A stretch of DNA of 64,000 nucleotides, from assembly GCA_018398585.1 (NCBI GenBank), contig JAGTTD010000005.1:37016750-37080749 (forward strand), given 5' to 3'. The notes under the pieces are model-generated. The model had not been told where the DNA came from and made no database searches. It saw only the letters and a list, made by a program, of their open reading frames with translations. The translations under genes and the position numbers were made by a program. Shown here one piece after another: positions 46,495 to 58,249 of this stretch (its first letter is position 1; each line of letters opens with the position of its first letter). The DNA comes from Simmondsia chinensis (Eukaryota; Streptophyta; Magnoliopsida; Caryophyllales; Simmondsiaceae).

Positions 46495-46950
46495 TGTAGG
46501 GATATGCAAATGAGCACAGATGAGTCAATACTATGCTCATCAAGCTCAAAGATCAGCTCGTGCTTGGCTTGAAGCTCTCCGAGTATGAAAATCTGGGCCG
46601 GTTTGAACTCAGCTCAACAAAAGCTCAGGTTTGGCTTGATCGGTTAAGATTGGACATGGCTTACTTTGTTTAAACTCATCTTTGTTTGATCAAGCGTCTC
46701 ATTTGGGATAAATTACACTCAAACATGGCTCTTTTTTTTAATAAGTAGAGGAAAAACTTTCGATACAAATGTTAATGCTCGAACTTGACTTAATTTTGCT
46801 CATTTATGATTATAAGTTGCATCAAGGCTAGCATACTCAAGTTTGCTTGGGCTTGCAAGCTTATGAGCTCGAGTTTACTAGGCTAGAACTCTGGCTCGAC
46901 TTGCTCAGCTAAATGCATCAATTCGAGCATGCTCATGCTCGAGTGAGCCA
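46495..46950. mobile_element. Possible hAT-like MITE rich in GAGCTC words
   Basis: Begins near TAGGGATATGCAAATGAGC and is filled with GCTCGAG, AGCTCA and TTGGCTTG words in both directions. A right terminus is not certain. Confidence 0.35.
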
Positions 46951-47789
46951 AGCCTTCCAATGTTATTATGAGGGCTCGTAAGTTGATTCAACTTATTTAA
47001 GTTAAATTTCATTGGACTTTTAGGTTTGACCCACAAATTAGGTATATATGAGGTCACGTATCAACCCAGGTGGGATTTTGTCACAAAATCACATTAAGTG
47101 GAGTAACGCCGTACTAAGCTTAAATGTTAATCTCTTCTCTCTCATGATAACTCCTATATAGAATTCTTACTAAGTCATTAATAATTTACACCCTAAATGA
47201 TGTGGAATAGAAACATAAAATTCAAATAGAACATGTTAATTTAAAGAATAAATTCGGAATCCACCGAAAGAGTGAAAAATAACTAGGGTTTTATATTATG
47301 AAACTAATGAATGTGTCATACAACAACTATAGCAAGCATTTATAGGCTAACAAGGAACTCCTAAAACGCAAAATCACGAAAATAACCTTAAAAATGCGAA
47401 ATTACAAAAATATCCGTTTGGGTTTCTGGCAATACAATTATTCTAAAAACTCTTCGGTTACTCGTCCTATATCACTAAATATTTGACAATGAGAGTTTAA
47501 GGAAAGTGTTTATGGAGAAAGAGAGTAGACAGATCTTACAGTTAACTCAATTTTTTTCGATTAGTGGCAAAATAATTCGCATTACAAAATATTTACATCT
47601 TATAACAGAAGACCCGAGAAACACATAGTGTGGAAAGGGTAAAATAATATAAAAACACCCTCTAAAGCTATTCGTAAAACAAACAATTAAAATGCCAAAC
47701 AAAGAGACCTACTTATCCCGTACCAAAAACAAGAAATATAGTAAATTTAATAATTGGTTGAACCCTAAATCGTAGAGTAATAATGTCTA
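46951..47789. other. Gene-free stretch
   Basis: No supported feature. Parts around 47200-47400 look like decayed LTR sequence, but no ends were found. Confidence 0.3.
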
Positions 47790-48138
47790 CTGGACTGGAC
47801 ATAAAAGTTGGGTTCTAATAATTCTGACTTGTGATATGATAACACAACTGAAACACGATAAGAAGTGGCGGGTTTGGGTCAGATTTTTGAAGTCAGTTAT
47901 ATTTTGATTGACCCGTTTAACCCTTTAGGTCATTGGGTTGAATTTGAGCTTGATTTGTGTAACCTATTTTTGACTCACTTGACCCGATATTTGAGTGGTT
48001 ATAGTCGTTATTATGGGTTACTCGATATTTGAGTGGTTATTGTCGTTATTATGGGTTGAGTTTGCATTTGACTTGTTCAACCCATTTTCGACATGTTCGG
48101 GCCATTATAGTTAATTAGGTATTTGAGTAGTATACTGT

Positions 48139-48194
<56 letters not shown>
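47790..48194. repeat. Local duplication and CT/AT microsatellites
   Basis: CGATATTTGAGTGGTTAT is repeated about 40 bp apart near 47985 and 48024. A CT run at about 48140-48173 passes into an AT run at 48174-48194. Confidence 0.5.
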
Positions 48195-48206
<12 letters not shown>

Positions 48207-48747
48207 AATTCTTATGCGAATCTTTCCATTATAATGGACGGTTAAGTTTAGTCCTTTTTTGTGAGATCCAAAAAACAAAAAAATTTCTCCCTAATCCTTC
48301 CTTTTTCTCTCTCTCTCATCCCACCATCTGCCGCCGTCGTCGGTCAACACAACCGCCTACCCGTCTGCCCACCGCCCCTCCTTTTTCTCTCTCCCCCATA
48401 TCCCTTCACCCCGCCACTGTTGCTCATCGACCACCCCTCCTTTTCTCTCTCTTTCAATACTCATTTTTCTCTCCCCTTATCCTTGCACCCTGCCACCTGC
48501 CGCCGCCGCTATTACCGCCTGTCCATTGATCCTCCTTTTCCTTCTCTTCCAATACCCCTTTCTCTCTTTCACATATCCCTTCATCCCCCACCACTTGCTG
48601 GTAGCGACGACAAGTGGTGCCGGTGAGGCAGGGGGAAAGAAAGAGTTGAGGAGAATTTTTTTGTTAATTCCCATAAAAATGGCAAATCTTGACCATTCAT
48701 CACAATAGATGGCTAAGATTCGCCCCTCTCACTTTCTAATAAGAATT
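48207..48747. mobile_element. MITE with pyrimidine-rich centre
   Basis: AATTCTTATGCGAATCTTTC at the left pairs imperfectly with the right end read inversely (AATTCTTATTAG, GCGAATCTTAGCCATC). The centre is C/T-rich (CCGCCGTCGTC, CTCTCTC) and gives chance open frames. Confidence 0.5.
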
Positions 48748-48923
48748 GTGTTATAAGATAATTTAAACTATATTTAATAATATAAATTTGATAGTTTGTT
48801 TTACTAATTATAAATATGACATGTATGTATTCTTAGTATTAACTACGACAAGTATTTTATTGACCTGTTTGTAGGTTTACAAACTAGTATTTAATATAAG
48901 AAAATCACTAATCTAATTAAATA

Positions 48924-49162
48924 ACCAAAGAGGGCACCAACATGCCGTCACCAGATCCCATTAAAACTCCGAAGTTAAGCGTACTTGTGCAAGAGTAGTA
49001 TCAGGATGGGTGACCTTCTGGGAAGTCCTCACTCTCAGGTTGGGGGCATTGGGAAACAGCCTCTATTCAGGTTAACACCCTGAAGGGGGAAGGCTGCGTA
49101 CATCCGCCCTCCCAGACCCTGCATAGGCGGGAACCCTTGAGACACTGGGTATGTTCCTTTTT
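48924..49162 (+). mobile_element. 5S-headed SINE, subfamily A
   Basis: Begins ACCAAAGAGGGCACCAAC. 5S head with AAAACTCCGAAGTTAAGCGT and CAGGATGGGTGACCTTCTGG; Au-like body; ends GACACTGGGTATGTTCC. Exact 17-bp TSD ACTAATCTAATTAAATA at 48907-48923 and 49163-49179. Confidence 0.93.
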
Positions 49163-49320
49163 ACTAATCTAATTAAATAGGTAGGACGCACATTTAATAA
49201 CTAAATCGAATAAAAATTAAGATTTTCTAATTTATTTAATTAACCAGTCGAGTTCGGGGTTAAATCCAGCAGACAAACAAAAACCTCGTCAAACTTATGG
49301 TAGCAATGAAAGATATCAAG

Positions 49321-49361
<41 letters not shown>

Positions 49362-50459
49362 CCTTTCATAATGAAATCTCACTTTCGGGCTTTTTAGTGC
49401 TAAAAAAGAAAAAAGAAAAATGTTATAGTAAAATCTTAAACGTAATTTGAAAATATTTTATTGGATGAACTAAACCTGATACAAATTAAATAATCTCCAA
49501 AATACTTTTTGGTTCAGTATTAATCATTTAGATATTTTAATATTCCAACGTACATAATAACATGTCTTGAAATTTAAAAATTTTATCATTTAATTACCTA
49601 AAGTTCGATAATTTTATCAATTAGATACTCTCTTCACCGAAATTTGGTGGAATTTCATGCGATTATTTAATATGATATGGAATATAATTTTAGTTATCTT
49701 TTATTAAAATTTGATGATAGTTGTTGAAAATAATGCTAATATGGCTTTGACAAAAAAAAAAAAAAAAAATGCTAATGCAACATAATTTGGGTAGAATATA
49801 AATACTTTCAATTACAATTCAATGGATTTAATTTTCATAATCTGTTAAATTTTTACTAAAAATACTATCATAACATATATATATTATTATGACCACATTA
49901 ATAATATTTTAAAAAGTCGTATGGATTTTGTCAAAAATCACTCTATTCTATACCTAGATAATAAAATTCTCACACATCCGAGTACTTTTTTTATATTAAA
50001 ATGTCAATGTACTTTGTTAATAAATATTCAAACAAGTTGTTAGATTCAGGTAATGTTATGGTTAGAATGAAAATTTTATTGTTAGATCAAAATTGTAGAT
50101 TTCAAGGCAATTTCGTGCCTCTTATTATTTGTAACTCTGACAATAATAATTCTCTAGATTTATTATAATAGTTACGCTACAGACCTTTCAAACATGAGAT
50201 CTTGAGTTCAGTGCTCATCTCGGGTTGCCCAAAAGTTGATGCCGTTTCTTGGAACTGTATTATACTCTTTTACTTTATAAATAAATCAATATTTCAAATA
50301 TTAGATTAAGAACATAATATTTTTCTCATAAAAATAAACATTATTATATTATTAATATGATACAAATAAAATAATTACGACGTTAAAGTATTGGCATTGT
50401 CTCCCAAACTGATAATTGAACGTGACATCCTTGTCATGTCCCGCACAATAGTGTGTAAT
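49321..50459. other. Gene-free stretch
   Basis: An AT microsatellite at 49322-49358, then AT-rich sequence. 49530-50010 is a possible copy of the old MITE at 37735. An A-run lies at 49750-49768. Confidence 0.35.
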
Positions 50460-50972
50460 TTTTTTTCCGATAATTAGCGATAGAGTCGTAATACAAAGCA
50501 AACAATTCAAACAAATGAATCCTGTAATAACCCGTATAAGGATGGGGATTAAAACAATAGAAACCGTACAAATAGGAATACAAGCAAAAATATGCAATAC
50601 CCTAAGAGTCTCAAACACCACTAGAGAGGACTTGGAAACAGGAAAAACCAAAAGTCAGGAATACAGGACAGTCAAACCCCTAATCTATCGAAGCGAGCGC
50701 TCAAGCATAAACGAATCATAACCGTCAAAACTCAACCCAAGATTTTCCCCATCTCCTACGTGCGCTCCGTAGCAAGGAGCTTACCGGCATCTTTAAAACT
50801 GTCACCTCTTTTCACCATATTCCCCTTTTTTTATTTACTCGAGGCCTTCGCTGATCTCTTCGTGCTATTCTCAAGTGGCATGTCCTTTAGGAAATCTTGT
50901 AGCTCCCACTTAACTTGCTCTTTCATTTTGCGCTTCAACGCTCTTTTACCCCTTTTTGTCGCACCCAACCAC
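50460..50972 (-). mobile_element. L1-like retroposon, minus strand
   Basis: On minus it ends CTCTATCGCTAATTATCGG then an A-run, matching other tails here. Flanked by GTGTAAT at 50453-50459 and 50973-50979, a short TSD. Open frames on both strands have no recognised domain. Confidence 0.5.
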
Positions 50973-50979
50973 GTGTAAT

Positions 50980-51499
50980 GTTACTGTTAGCTTAAAAGTA
51001 ATTTATTTATTCATTTTATTTTTTATATTTTAAAGAAATTAATATTTAATATTTTATTCTATTCAGACATCCTTGTTATGGTAGACCCACTTTTATGACA
51101 CACACCCCCACCTTCTTTGTCCCCTTTGTTTGGTAGAGATGTAAATTTGGTAAAAAATTGTTGGATTTTAATAAAAAATTATTAGTTTTATTAAAAATGA
51201 TAGACATTTAAAATATAAATAATAAAAAGGTAAAAAAAAAAATTAAAATTGTGAACGTTGGCACAACGGCTAATCTTAATCAATTTGATGATATAATGTA
51301 TTTAATGTTTGATTTTATTTTGGTATTCTTGATTCCACCCTATAAATGGAGGGTTGATGTATTGTATTTTAGATATACAAAATAAGAGTCTTCTAATCTT
51401 AATCTTTATCTTCCAGTTTTATAATTCCCCTTTTTTTTTGGATAAATTTGGGTTAAGAGTGTTTGATTGGTAGAGTTTTGACCATGCTGTTTGCTGCTG
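50980..51499. other. Gene-free stretch
   Basis: AT-rich with no supported feature. Confidence 0.4.
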
Positions 51500-51640
51500 A
51501 CAAGTTTTTTAGGTTGGAAGTTCTCGAAAATAGCCTATTTTCAGGGTAGCTCCCAGAAGGGAAAATGCTGCATATATCTAACCCCCCAGACCCTGCTTAT
51601 GCAGAAGCCCTTTAAGGTACTGAGACTGTTGTTGTTGTTG
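51500..51640 (+). mobile_element. Au-like SINE
   Basis: Head GACAAGTTTTTTAGGTTGGA, body with CCCCCCAGACCCTGCTTATG, and end TACTGAGACTG followed by TTG repeats. Confidence 0.75.
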
Positions 51641-51721
51641 TATCTTGAGGATGGCGCGCTGTATGCGTACGGCATCGGGTTATCCGTAGGAGCGTGGAAA
51701 TCGTCTTAAAGGGCGGGGGAT

Positions 51722-52127
51722 TTGTGCCTCGCTCGGCTCTACTTTATCGGTAATTCTTCATTTTTACACTATTAAGGTAATACTTTTTATTTATTTTCCC
51801 AACAAAATTTATAGGTTTTCATTTGAAACTATCTAAATTTTAGGTGTGATTTCTAAAAATTATCTAAATTATTTTTTATATTTTTAATTTATACCAAAAT
51901 TTTTTAAAGATATATTTTTGGTAAAATAGTTAACATCTATTAGTTTTGATAACGCTGCAATCCAGAAAATATGAGAAAGTATTTTGTAAATGTTACGTCA
52001 GTAAAAACTAAGCCCATGTTAACGGCGTTATATTAAGGTTTGACATTTTAAAATTTTTTAAAGTTTAGCGTTGGCATTAAAAAATTAAAAATTTTAGGTA
52101 TTTTTTAAAGAGAACCTAAATTTATAG
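51722..52127. other. Gene-free stretch
   Basis: No supported feature. Confidence 0.4.
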
Positions 52128-52268
52128 TTTTTAGGATGAGGGTTCTCGGAAACAGCCTCTCATTAAGGTATCTTCCTGATGGGATAAGGCTGCGTACATC
52201 ATACCTCTCCCTGACCCAGCTCACGTGGGAGCCCTTGTGGCACTGGGCTTGTTGTTGTTGTTGTTGTA
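52128..52268 (+). mobile_element. Au-like SINE
   Basis: GGGTTCTCGGAAACAGCCTC, AAGGCTGCGTACATCATACC, GGCACTGGGCTTG and five TTG units. TSD not resolved. Confidence 0.75.
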
Positions 52269-52359
52269 TAGGGAAGTATGATGAGTTTTACATACCTTTT
52301 CTTAGAATTTGTGTATTTCATTGAAAAATGTTGATGTAAATCGTGATTTTATAACATAT

Positions 52360-52770
52360 CGATATTTGTAAAATGTGACGATTTTTTCTCAAAAAAGCTA
52401 ATATTACATAAGATTTTCAGATATACATAGATATTTTTCATTGAATTCTGGTGAATTTTATTATAATTAGTTAATTTTTTATTAAAAGTACTGATATAAA
52501 TAATATATATATTATAATCAATTACAACATCAACATTTTTCTTCATTAGTTGAATGATAAATCTCTCTTGCTGTTTGGCCAAAAAAAAAAAAAATACAAC
52601 ATCAACATTTTTAGTAAAAGTTCTCCTGATTTTGGCAAATGTCGTTTAGATTTTAATACAGGTACCTAAGTAATAGAATTTTCAAACATCGGACATCTCA
52701 TTATATATAATATCAAGGTACTTAGATGATTGATATTCAAACATATAGTATGTATCTAAATAATAAATTC
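52360..52770. mobile_element. Possible old MITE
   Basis: Resembles 37735-38285 (TTGAATTCTGGTGAATTTTA, ACATCAACATTTTTAGTAAA, CTAAGTAATAGAATTTTC). Boundaries not fixed. Confidence 0.35.
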
Positions 52771-52875
52771 CCTTAAATATATAATCTAGAAGATAAAAAT
52801 CCATTAAATTATAAAATATAGGATCAAAATAAAAATATTATTTATTTTTCAATAGTATTATATTACATAAAATAT

Positions 52876-53251
52876 GTTATTTAGGCTAAAGGTTCTTGCA
52901 CTTTGTCTATATTGTATCAATTACCCCTTGTACTTTTTATATCAATTTAGTCCCTACACAATTTAAAAATGTCAATTTGGTCCTTAGAAAAAAATTTATA
53001 ATAAAATTTTTAATGGTTCAACCACGAATTGGATTAAATTAAGTGAATAAATAAATTTATAATAAGTTATTTGTATCAAATATAATTTTGCTATTTAAAA
53101 TTACAATATTAACTTAACTTAAATTTGACCAAATGACTAAATTAACACATTTTGAATTGTTCAAGAACTAAATTGATATAATTAAAAGTACAATAATTAA
53201 ATTAATATAATGAGTAAAATATAGAGATTTTTGACGTAAATAACTCTAAAT
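52876..53251. mobile_element. TIR MITE (TTTAGTCTTT family), copy 3
   Basis: Left arm TTCTTGCACTTTGTCTATAT and CAATTTAGTCCCTACACAAT; right arm CTAAATTGATATAATTAAAA and TGACGTAAATAACTC. Inverted repeats as in 17948-18332. Confidence 0.7.
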
Positions 53252-53791
53252 TTTATTTGAATTCAGAATTATTTTTGAAATATTAAAGTGAGAGAGAGGG
53301 ACGCTGCTGCTGTCATACTTTTTTGTACCATGATAACCTAAATTGTTAGAACTTTTACTACACATGTTTGGTATAAAGTACAATAATATTTTTAAAAATA
53401 TTTGTAATTATTATTTATTATAAGTAAAATTATTGTTGCTAAAGATACTCTATTATCGCAATTGTTATACGGGTTAACTCAGGGATCATCTGTATAAATT
53501 ATCTATCTTATATTATGATTTTGTCGCTATTTATTGAAAACCGAAAAAAAAAAAAAAACCTATTATCCTAAAACACAAAACGTTAAGGGAAAAAGAAACA
53601 GTAGAAATTTTTTTTTTTTTTTTTCAAAATATGTTATTTTTTTAGTTATTTTAAATATATTGTCCTTATTGTTATATAATAAATATAATATTCTCCGGTG
53701 CTCCAAAATAAAAAAATAAAAAAAAAATTCTCCTTATGCTTTAAATGTATTTTTATTGTTTTAGCATTATGTAGCAAATGATAATTAGCAC

Positions 53792-53838
<47 letters not shown>

Positions 53839-53858
53839 ATAATTATAAGCAAGCAAAC
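53252..53858. other. Gene-free stretch with AT microsatellite
   Basis: A-rich and T-rich runs at 53545 and 53609, and a TA microsatellite at 53796-53834. No gene. Confidence 0.4.
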
Positions 53859-54026
53859 CTACAACAACAACAGTCCCAGTGCCACAAGGGCTCCTGCCTA
53901 AGCAGGGTCCAGGGGGGTGGATGTACGTAGCCTTCTCCCTTTAGGGTGCTATCCTGAAGAGAGACTGTTTTCGAGAACCCCTAACCTAAGAAGAGTATCA
54001 TCATGTCACCGTAGAGCCTTCATGCT
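53859..54026 (-). mobile_element. Au-like SINE
   Basis: ACAACAACAACAGTCCCAGT, then GGGTGCTATCCTGAAGAG. Flanks ATAATTATAAGCAAGCAAAC and ATAATTAGCAAGTAAAC look like a decayed TSD. Confidence 0.75.
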
Positions 54027-54173
54027 TTCATAATTAGCAAGTAAACTTATGGTATAAAAACTGGCATCCCTATAAAAGACCCAAAAGAAACACACGCAGT
54101 GTGAAAAGAGGAAATAACGCAAGCAACTTTTGTGTATATATAAATAAACAATATAACATTATATATATAATTA

Positions 54174-54302
54174 CAACAACAACAACAACTGACCTAATGC
54201 CTCGAGGGCTCCCGCATATGCAGGGTTGGGAGACCAGGGAGCCTTACTTCTTTAGGATGCAACCCTAAAGAGAGACTGTTTCCGAGGACCCAGACCTGAG
54301 AT
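54174..54302 (-). mobile_element. Au-like SINE
   Basis: ACAACAACAACAACAACTGA, CTAATGCCTCGAGGGCTCCC, then GACTGTTTCCGAGGACC. No clear TSD. Confidence 0.75.
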
Positions 54303-54374
54303 AAAATTAAATAGGTTAAAGTAAGTAAAATTAGTGTGTTAATTATTTTTTAAGACATTGATCAGCTTGCTAGA

Positions 54375-54612
54375 ACCAAAGAGGGCACCAACACGCTGTC
54401 ACTGGATCCCATTAGAACTCCGAAGTTAAGCGTGCTTGGGCGAGAGTAGTACCAGGATGGGTGACCTCCTGGGAAGTCCTCACCCTCAGGTTGGAGGCAC
54501 TGGGAAACAGCCTCTTTTCAGGTTAACACCCTAAAGGGGGAAGGCTGCGTACATCCGCCCCCCCCAGACCCTGCGTAGGCGGGAGCCCTTGAGGCACTGA
54601 GTATGTTCCTTT
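54375..54612 (+). mobile_element. 5S-headed SINE, subfamily A, best copy
   Basis: Begins ACCAAAGAGGGCACCAACAC. Intact 5S internal control region: AAGTTAAGCGTGCTTGGGC, GAGAGTAGTACCAGGATGG and GGTGACCTCCTGGGAAGTCC. Then CTCAGGTTGGAGGCACTGGG, the Au-like body, and end GAGGCACTGAGTATGTTCC. An 18-bp TSD with one mismatch (ATTGATCAGCTTGCTAGA / ATTGATCAACTTGCTAGA) lies at 54357-54374 and 54613-54630. Confidence 0.95.
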
Positions 54613-54630
54613 ATTGATCAACTTGCTAGA

Positions 54631-55302
54631 GTCTTATATAAAAGAACAGGTTAATAATTTATACACTAAAACCCTGTCTTTTTCTTTCGATAATTGGTGA
54701 GGAAAAGCTCGCGCTATGAAAGCCAGCATTTGTAGAGGAAAATCTAAAGGGCACACACGAAGTATGAAAAAAATAATAATAACAATACCCATAGGAATCA
54801 GACTGAATATAACATCGACGATGTCATGCCCAACACCCAAAATCACACTTCTCCAGTTAGAATAATTACAACATAAAACTAAATCCAGTCTCTACTTTTG
54901 AAATTTTTTAATGTTTCCTTTGTACTTTTATTTAATAATTAAGAGGAAAAGATTCTCATAAGTACATAAGGAATGCTTCCATAGGTACAAGAGCTATACA
55001 GAAACAGTAGAAGTAAAGAAAGAAAAGAAATTAAAAGTAAACCCTGATTAGATGCGTAACATGGTCAAAGTTAGGATGAAGTGTCTAACTTTGTCCAGTA
55101 TTCTTTGTATATATCTGAATGGTAACCAACTTTGTTATTGAATATTTTGCAAAATTAAGTATCAAGAGACTCGAGTCTTTTATGCTAATAGCATTCTTTA
55201 TAAAGAACAAAGCCAACAATGTATTTGGTCGAGACGCCATGGTTGTTACTCGAGGTGAGTTTAGCTGCCTTTCAAATTTTTTCTTTTTAATTTATAAGTT
55301 GC
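54631..55302. other. Gene-free stretch
   Basis: At about 54676-54850 a minus-strand L1-like tail (TTCTTTCGATAATTGGTGAG on plus) precedes retroposon-like sequence. Nothing else is supported. Confidence 0.35.
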
Positions 55303-55322
55303 TTCTTTCAGTTTCATTTACC

Positions 55323-55568
55323 AGGCACTAATGCAGCCAGATCCCATTAGAATTTCGAAGTTAAGCGTGCTTGGGCGAGAGTAGTATCAGGATGAGTGAC
55401 CTCCTAAGAAGTCCTTATGTTGCCAACCCTATAAGATAGGGGGTCCTTGGAAATAGCCTCTCGGCAGGGTTACACCCTGAAGGGATAAGGCTGCGTACAT
55501 CCACTCCTCCCAAACCCTGCTTATGCGGGAGCCCTTGAGGCACTAGGTCTGTTGTTTGTTGTTTGTTG
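55323..55568 (+). mobile_element. 5S-headed SINE, subfamily B
   Basis: Head retains 5S start sequence GGCACTAATGCAGCCAGATC, then AAGTTAAGCGTGCTTGGGC and GAGAGTAGTATCAGGATGAG. Body GGGGGTCCTTGGAAATAGCC, ending TTGTTGTTTGTTGTTTG. A 20-bp TSD with one mismatch lies at 55303-55322 and 55569-55588 (TTCTTTCAGTTTCATTTACC / TTCTTTCAGCTTCATTTACC). Confidence 0.93.
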
Positions 55569-55588
55569 TTCTTTCAGCTTCATTTACC

Positions 55589-56135
55589 CATAAGGACTTA
55601 GCTTAATTATTTCAATTTAATTTCAAGACTATTTATATTTGTTAAGGTTGGAGACTGATGATATTCTAAACCGCTAATTCATGACTGGGTTTATTGGGGC
55701 CCAATGATGGTGACTCTTGGGCTGCCGGGGGTTATGAATGTAGAAGCCTATAAATATGACATCTTGTTTAAGGTTTAGATATGAGGTTGAAAGTAAGGGA
55801 CTAAAGATGTAGTCCAAAAGTGCGAGGTAGAGTGTGAGTAAGGAACTCTGTTGTAATACCTCTGTTATAATAGTGAAATTATGTTGCCCCCCCCCCCCCC
55901 CCCCCCCCCCCCCAAAAATTGATGTAGGCTTCGGCTAAACCACGTAAATTCCGGTGTCTCCATTATTTCTCCCTTCCCTTTATTCCACATTGCTGTTTCA
56001 GTTTATGGTTTGGTAATTCTGGGCAGTCCTAACAACTAGTATCGTAGGGTGTATTAGCTGTTGTGAAAAGTCCCTAACAATATTGTGTTAAATTTAGTTT
56101 ATAATAGAACAAATAACTTGACAATTGAAATTCTT
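55589..56135. other. Gene-free stretch with 27-C run
   Basis: An uninterrupted run of 27 C at 55887-55913. No gene. Confidence 0.5.
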
Positions 56136-56652
56136 GTGGTGATCGTAGGTAATTCTTCATAATAGCGAGTAATTCTTGTTGTAATCGCAAGTAATTCCTA
56201 TGATGATCGCTGGTATTCCTATATTGATCTCGGATAATTCATGTGGTGATCGCAGGTAATTCCTGGTGTTATGGCGAGTAAATCCTATGGTGAACACGGG
56301 TAACTCGTGTGCTGATCACGGATAATTTCTGTTGTGATAGCAAGTAATTTTAGTGGTGAACACAGGTAACTCTTGTGCTGATTGTGGGTAATTCATGTTG
56401 TGATCTTGGGAAACTCCTATGGTAATCGCATGTGATTCTTGCTATGATCATGGGTAATTCCCGTGGTGAACGCAAGTAACTCCTACGCTGATGGCCGGTA
56501 ATTCCTGCTGTGATCGGGGTAATTCCTATGGTGATCACGGGTAATTCCTGTGGTGATTGCGGGCAATTCCTACTGTGATCGCGGGTAATTCTTATGGTGA
56601 TCGTAGATAATTCTTGCGGTGATCGTGGATAATTCCTATGTTGATCACAGAC
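56136..56652. repeat. Minisatellite, about 25-bp unit
   Basis: About 20 imperfect repeats of a unit like TGGTGATCGCGGGTAATTCC, varying in the first half (CTGATC, TGAACAC) but keeping GGTAATTC. Diverged copies recur at 57170-57400. Confidence 0.85.
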
Positions 56653-57169
56653 TATTGTTAAATTAGCATGATATATTTATAATTGTTAAACTAAATTAAC
56701 AAATTAGCATTACTAAAAATTGTTCAACTTATCTTAGCTGAGATAAATTACAAAAAATTATATATAATAACAGTATTATATCTCTCAAATACCTAATATA
56801 AGTATATAAACAAGTCGAGCATATCGAAAACGGGTTACATTGGTCTAACCCAAATTCAATCCAGTTACCTAAACTGATTAAAGGGGTCAACCCAAATTCA
56901 AACTGGCTTCGATAACTACGATCTAAACTCATTATCTCCGTGTCGTGTCTAATCGTGTGAGCCCTGCCTAGAAAGCTTCCCTAACCACACAAATTCCATA
57001 ATCAATTGAAAAATATAAATAAGAAAACAAAAAATGATTTGAACAAGTTTATTTGGTTATTGAACAAAATTGAATAAAATTCAGCATAGTTAAAATTTTA
57101 AAAATTTCGTAATACTTTTAAAGCATTCTTAAATCATTTGTATTTATAAAAAATTGGAATTGTTCCCAT

Positions 57170-57400
57170 GGTAATTATGGGTAATTCCTGTTATGATTGA
57201 GGGTAATTCCTTAGGTGATCATAGGTAATTCTCATACTAATCACAAATAATTCTTTACAGGTAGTTCCTCTGATGATCACAGGTAATTCTTTAGGTGACC
57301 ATGGGTAGTTTTTAGAGTGATAGAAATACCCATGTTGATTGTAATTATTGTGAATGCGGGCAACTGCTGTGCTGATCGTGGATAATTCCTGTGGTAATCA
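57170..57400. repeat. Second block of the GGTAATTC minisatellite
   Basis: More diverged copies (GATTGAGGGTAATTCC, GATCATAGGTAATTCT, GATCACAGGTAATTCT), separated from the first block by about 520 bp of unrelated sequence. Confidence 0.7.
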
Positions 57401-57920
57401 TTTCTCAAAAGGCGATGGGTTTTAGCCTAATGTCCTTACTTCTCGTTGTTACTTGCCTACTACCACTACATATTTTAGTACTAGTAAAGTTTAGCTATTG
57501 CAAATATGAATATTTTTAATAGGAAATGTGTATAAAGTTAATAAAATTTGAAATTTATCTTGTATAGGATCGAATTAGTGCAGAATTTCACTATAGCTCG
57601 GTTGACAAGCGTTTGGCACTACAATCAACGAGATTCAGTGTCCAAGAGCCTAAAATTGAGGGGCTAATGTAACTAAACCTCAATTGAGCCCAAAATAACA
57701 AAATCGAGGGGCATTTGAGAGGAGAAAAGTGAGAATGTGAGAAAAGGATAGAGGGAAGGAGAGAAAGAGGAAGATTGAGAGAGAAGCGCAAGGGAGAAAG
57801 TGAGAAGTGAGACAAAGAGATAAGGGGCGAGGAAAATAAAGGTAAGGAAGGAAAAGCTGGGATTTCAAATTTGAGCGCCCAAAATTGAGTTTTCAAATTA
57901 TTTTTTTTTTTTATTTCATG
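57401..57920. other. Gene-free stretch
   Basis: GA-rich low complexity at 57715-57860 (open frames there are not credible). No other feature. Confidence 0.4.
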
Positions 57921-57924
57921 TCAA

Positions 57925-58020
57925 TATTACCGGCGCTTCAAAGTGCCCGTAATGCTTGATAAGTGCATTTTTTTTTTATGCTTTTGAAAAGCGCTAGCAA
58001 ATGACCTTTTTCTTGTAGCG
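57925..58020. mobile_element. CACTA transposon end fragment
   Basis: Read on minus, CGCTACAAGAAAAAGGTCAT then TTGCTAGCGC matches the CACTACAAGAAAAA-type CACTA terminus with one changed base. A GCGCT-containing subterminal hairpin precedes it. No partner end found. Confidence 0.6.
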
Positions 58021-58249
58021 TTAGACTAGATATGCAACACAGTTAAGAAATGAAGAGGAGAAGAACTTGCTCAACTAGTTAATGGAAAAGGAAATATCGG
58101 TGAGCATTATGGTCAAGTAAAGAAATTTACTGATGAGGTGCGGATAAACGAAAGAATATCCTAAAGTGATCATCGACATCTTTGAAAGGTCGAAGGCTAG
58201 GTTCCATAGGTGATATTTGTATGGTTTAGTGCCAATGAGGCCATTAGAA

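Noticed and set aside
48261..48708. Open frames of 60-121 codons
   Set aside because: Pyrimidine-rich repeat sequence inside a MITE; composition explains the open frames.
54375..54612. A genuine 5S rRNA gene
   Set aside because: The 5S part is fused to SINE body and flanked by a TSD enclosing both; other copies show the same fusion.
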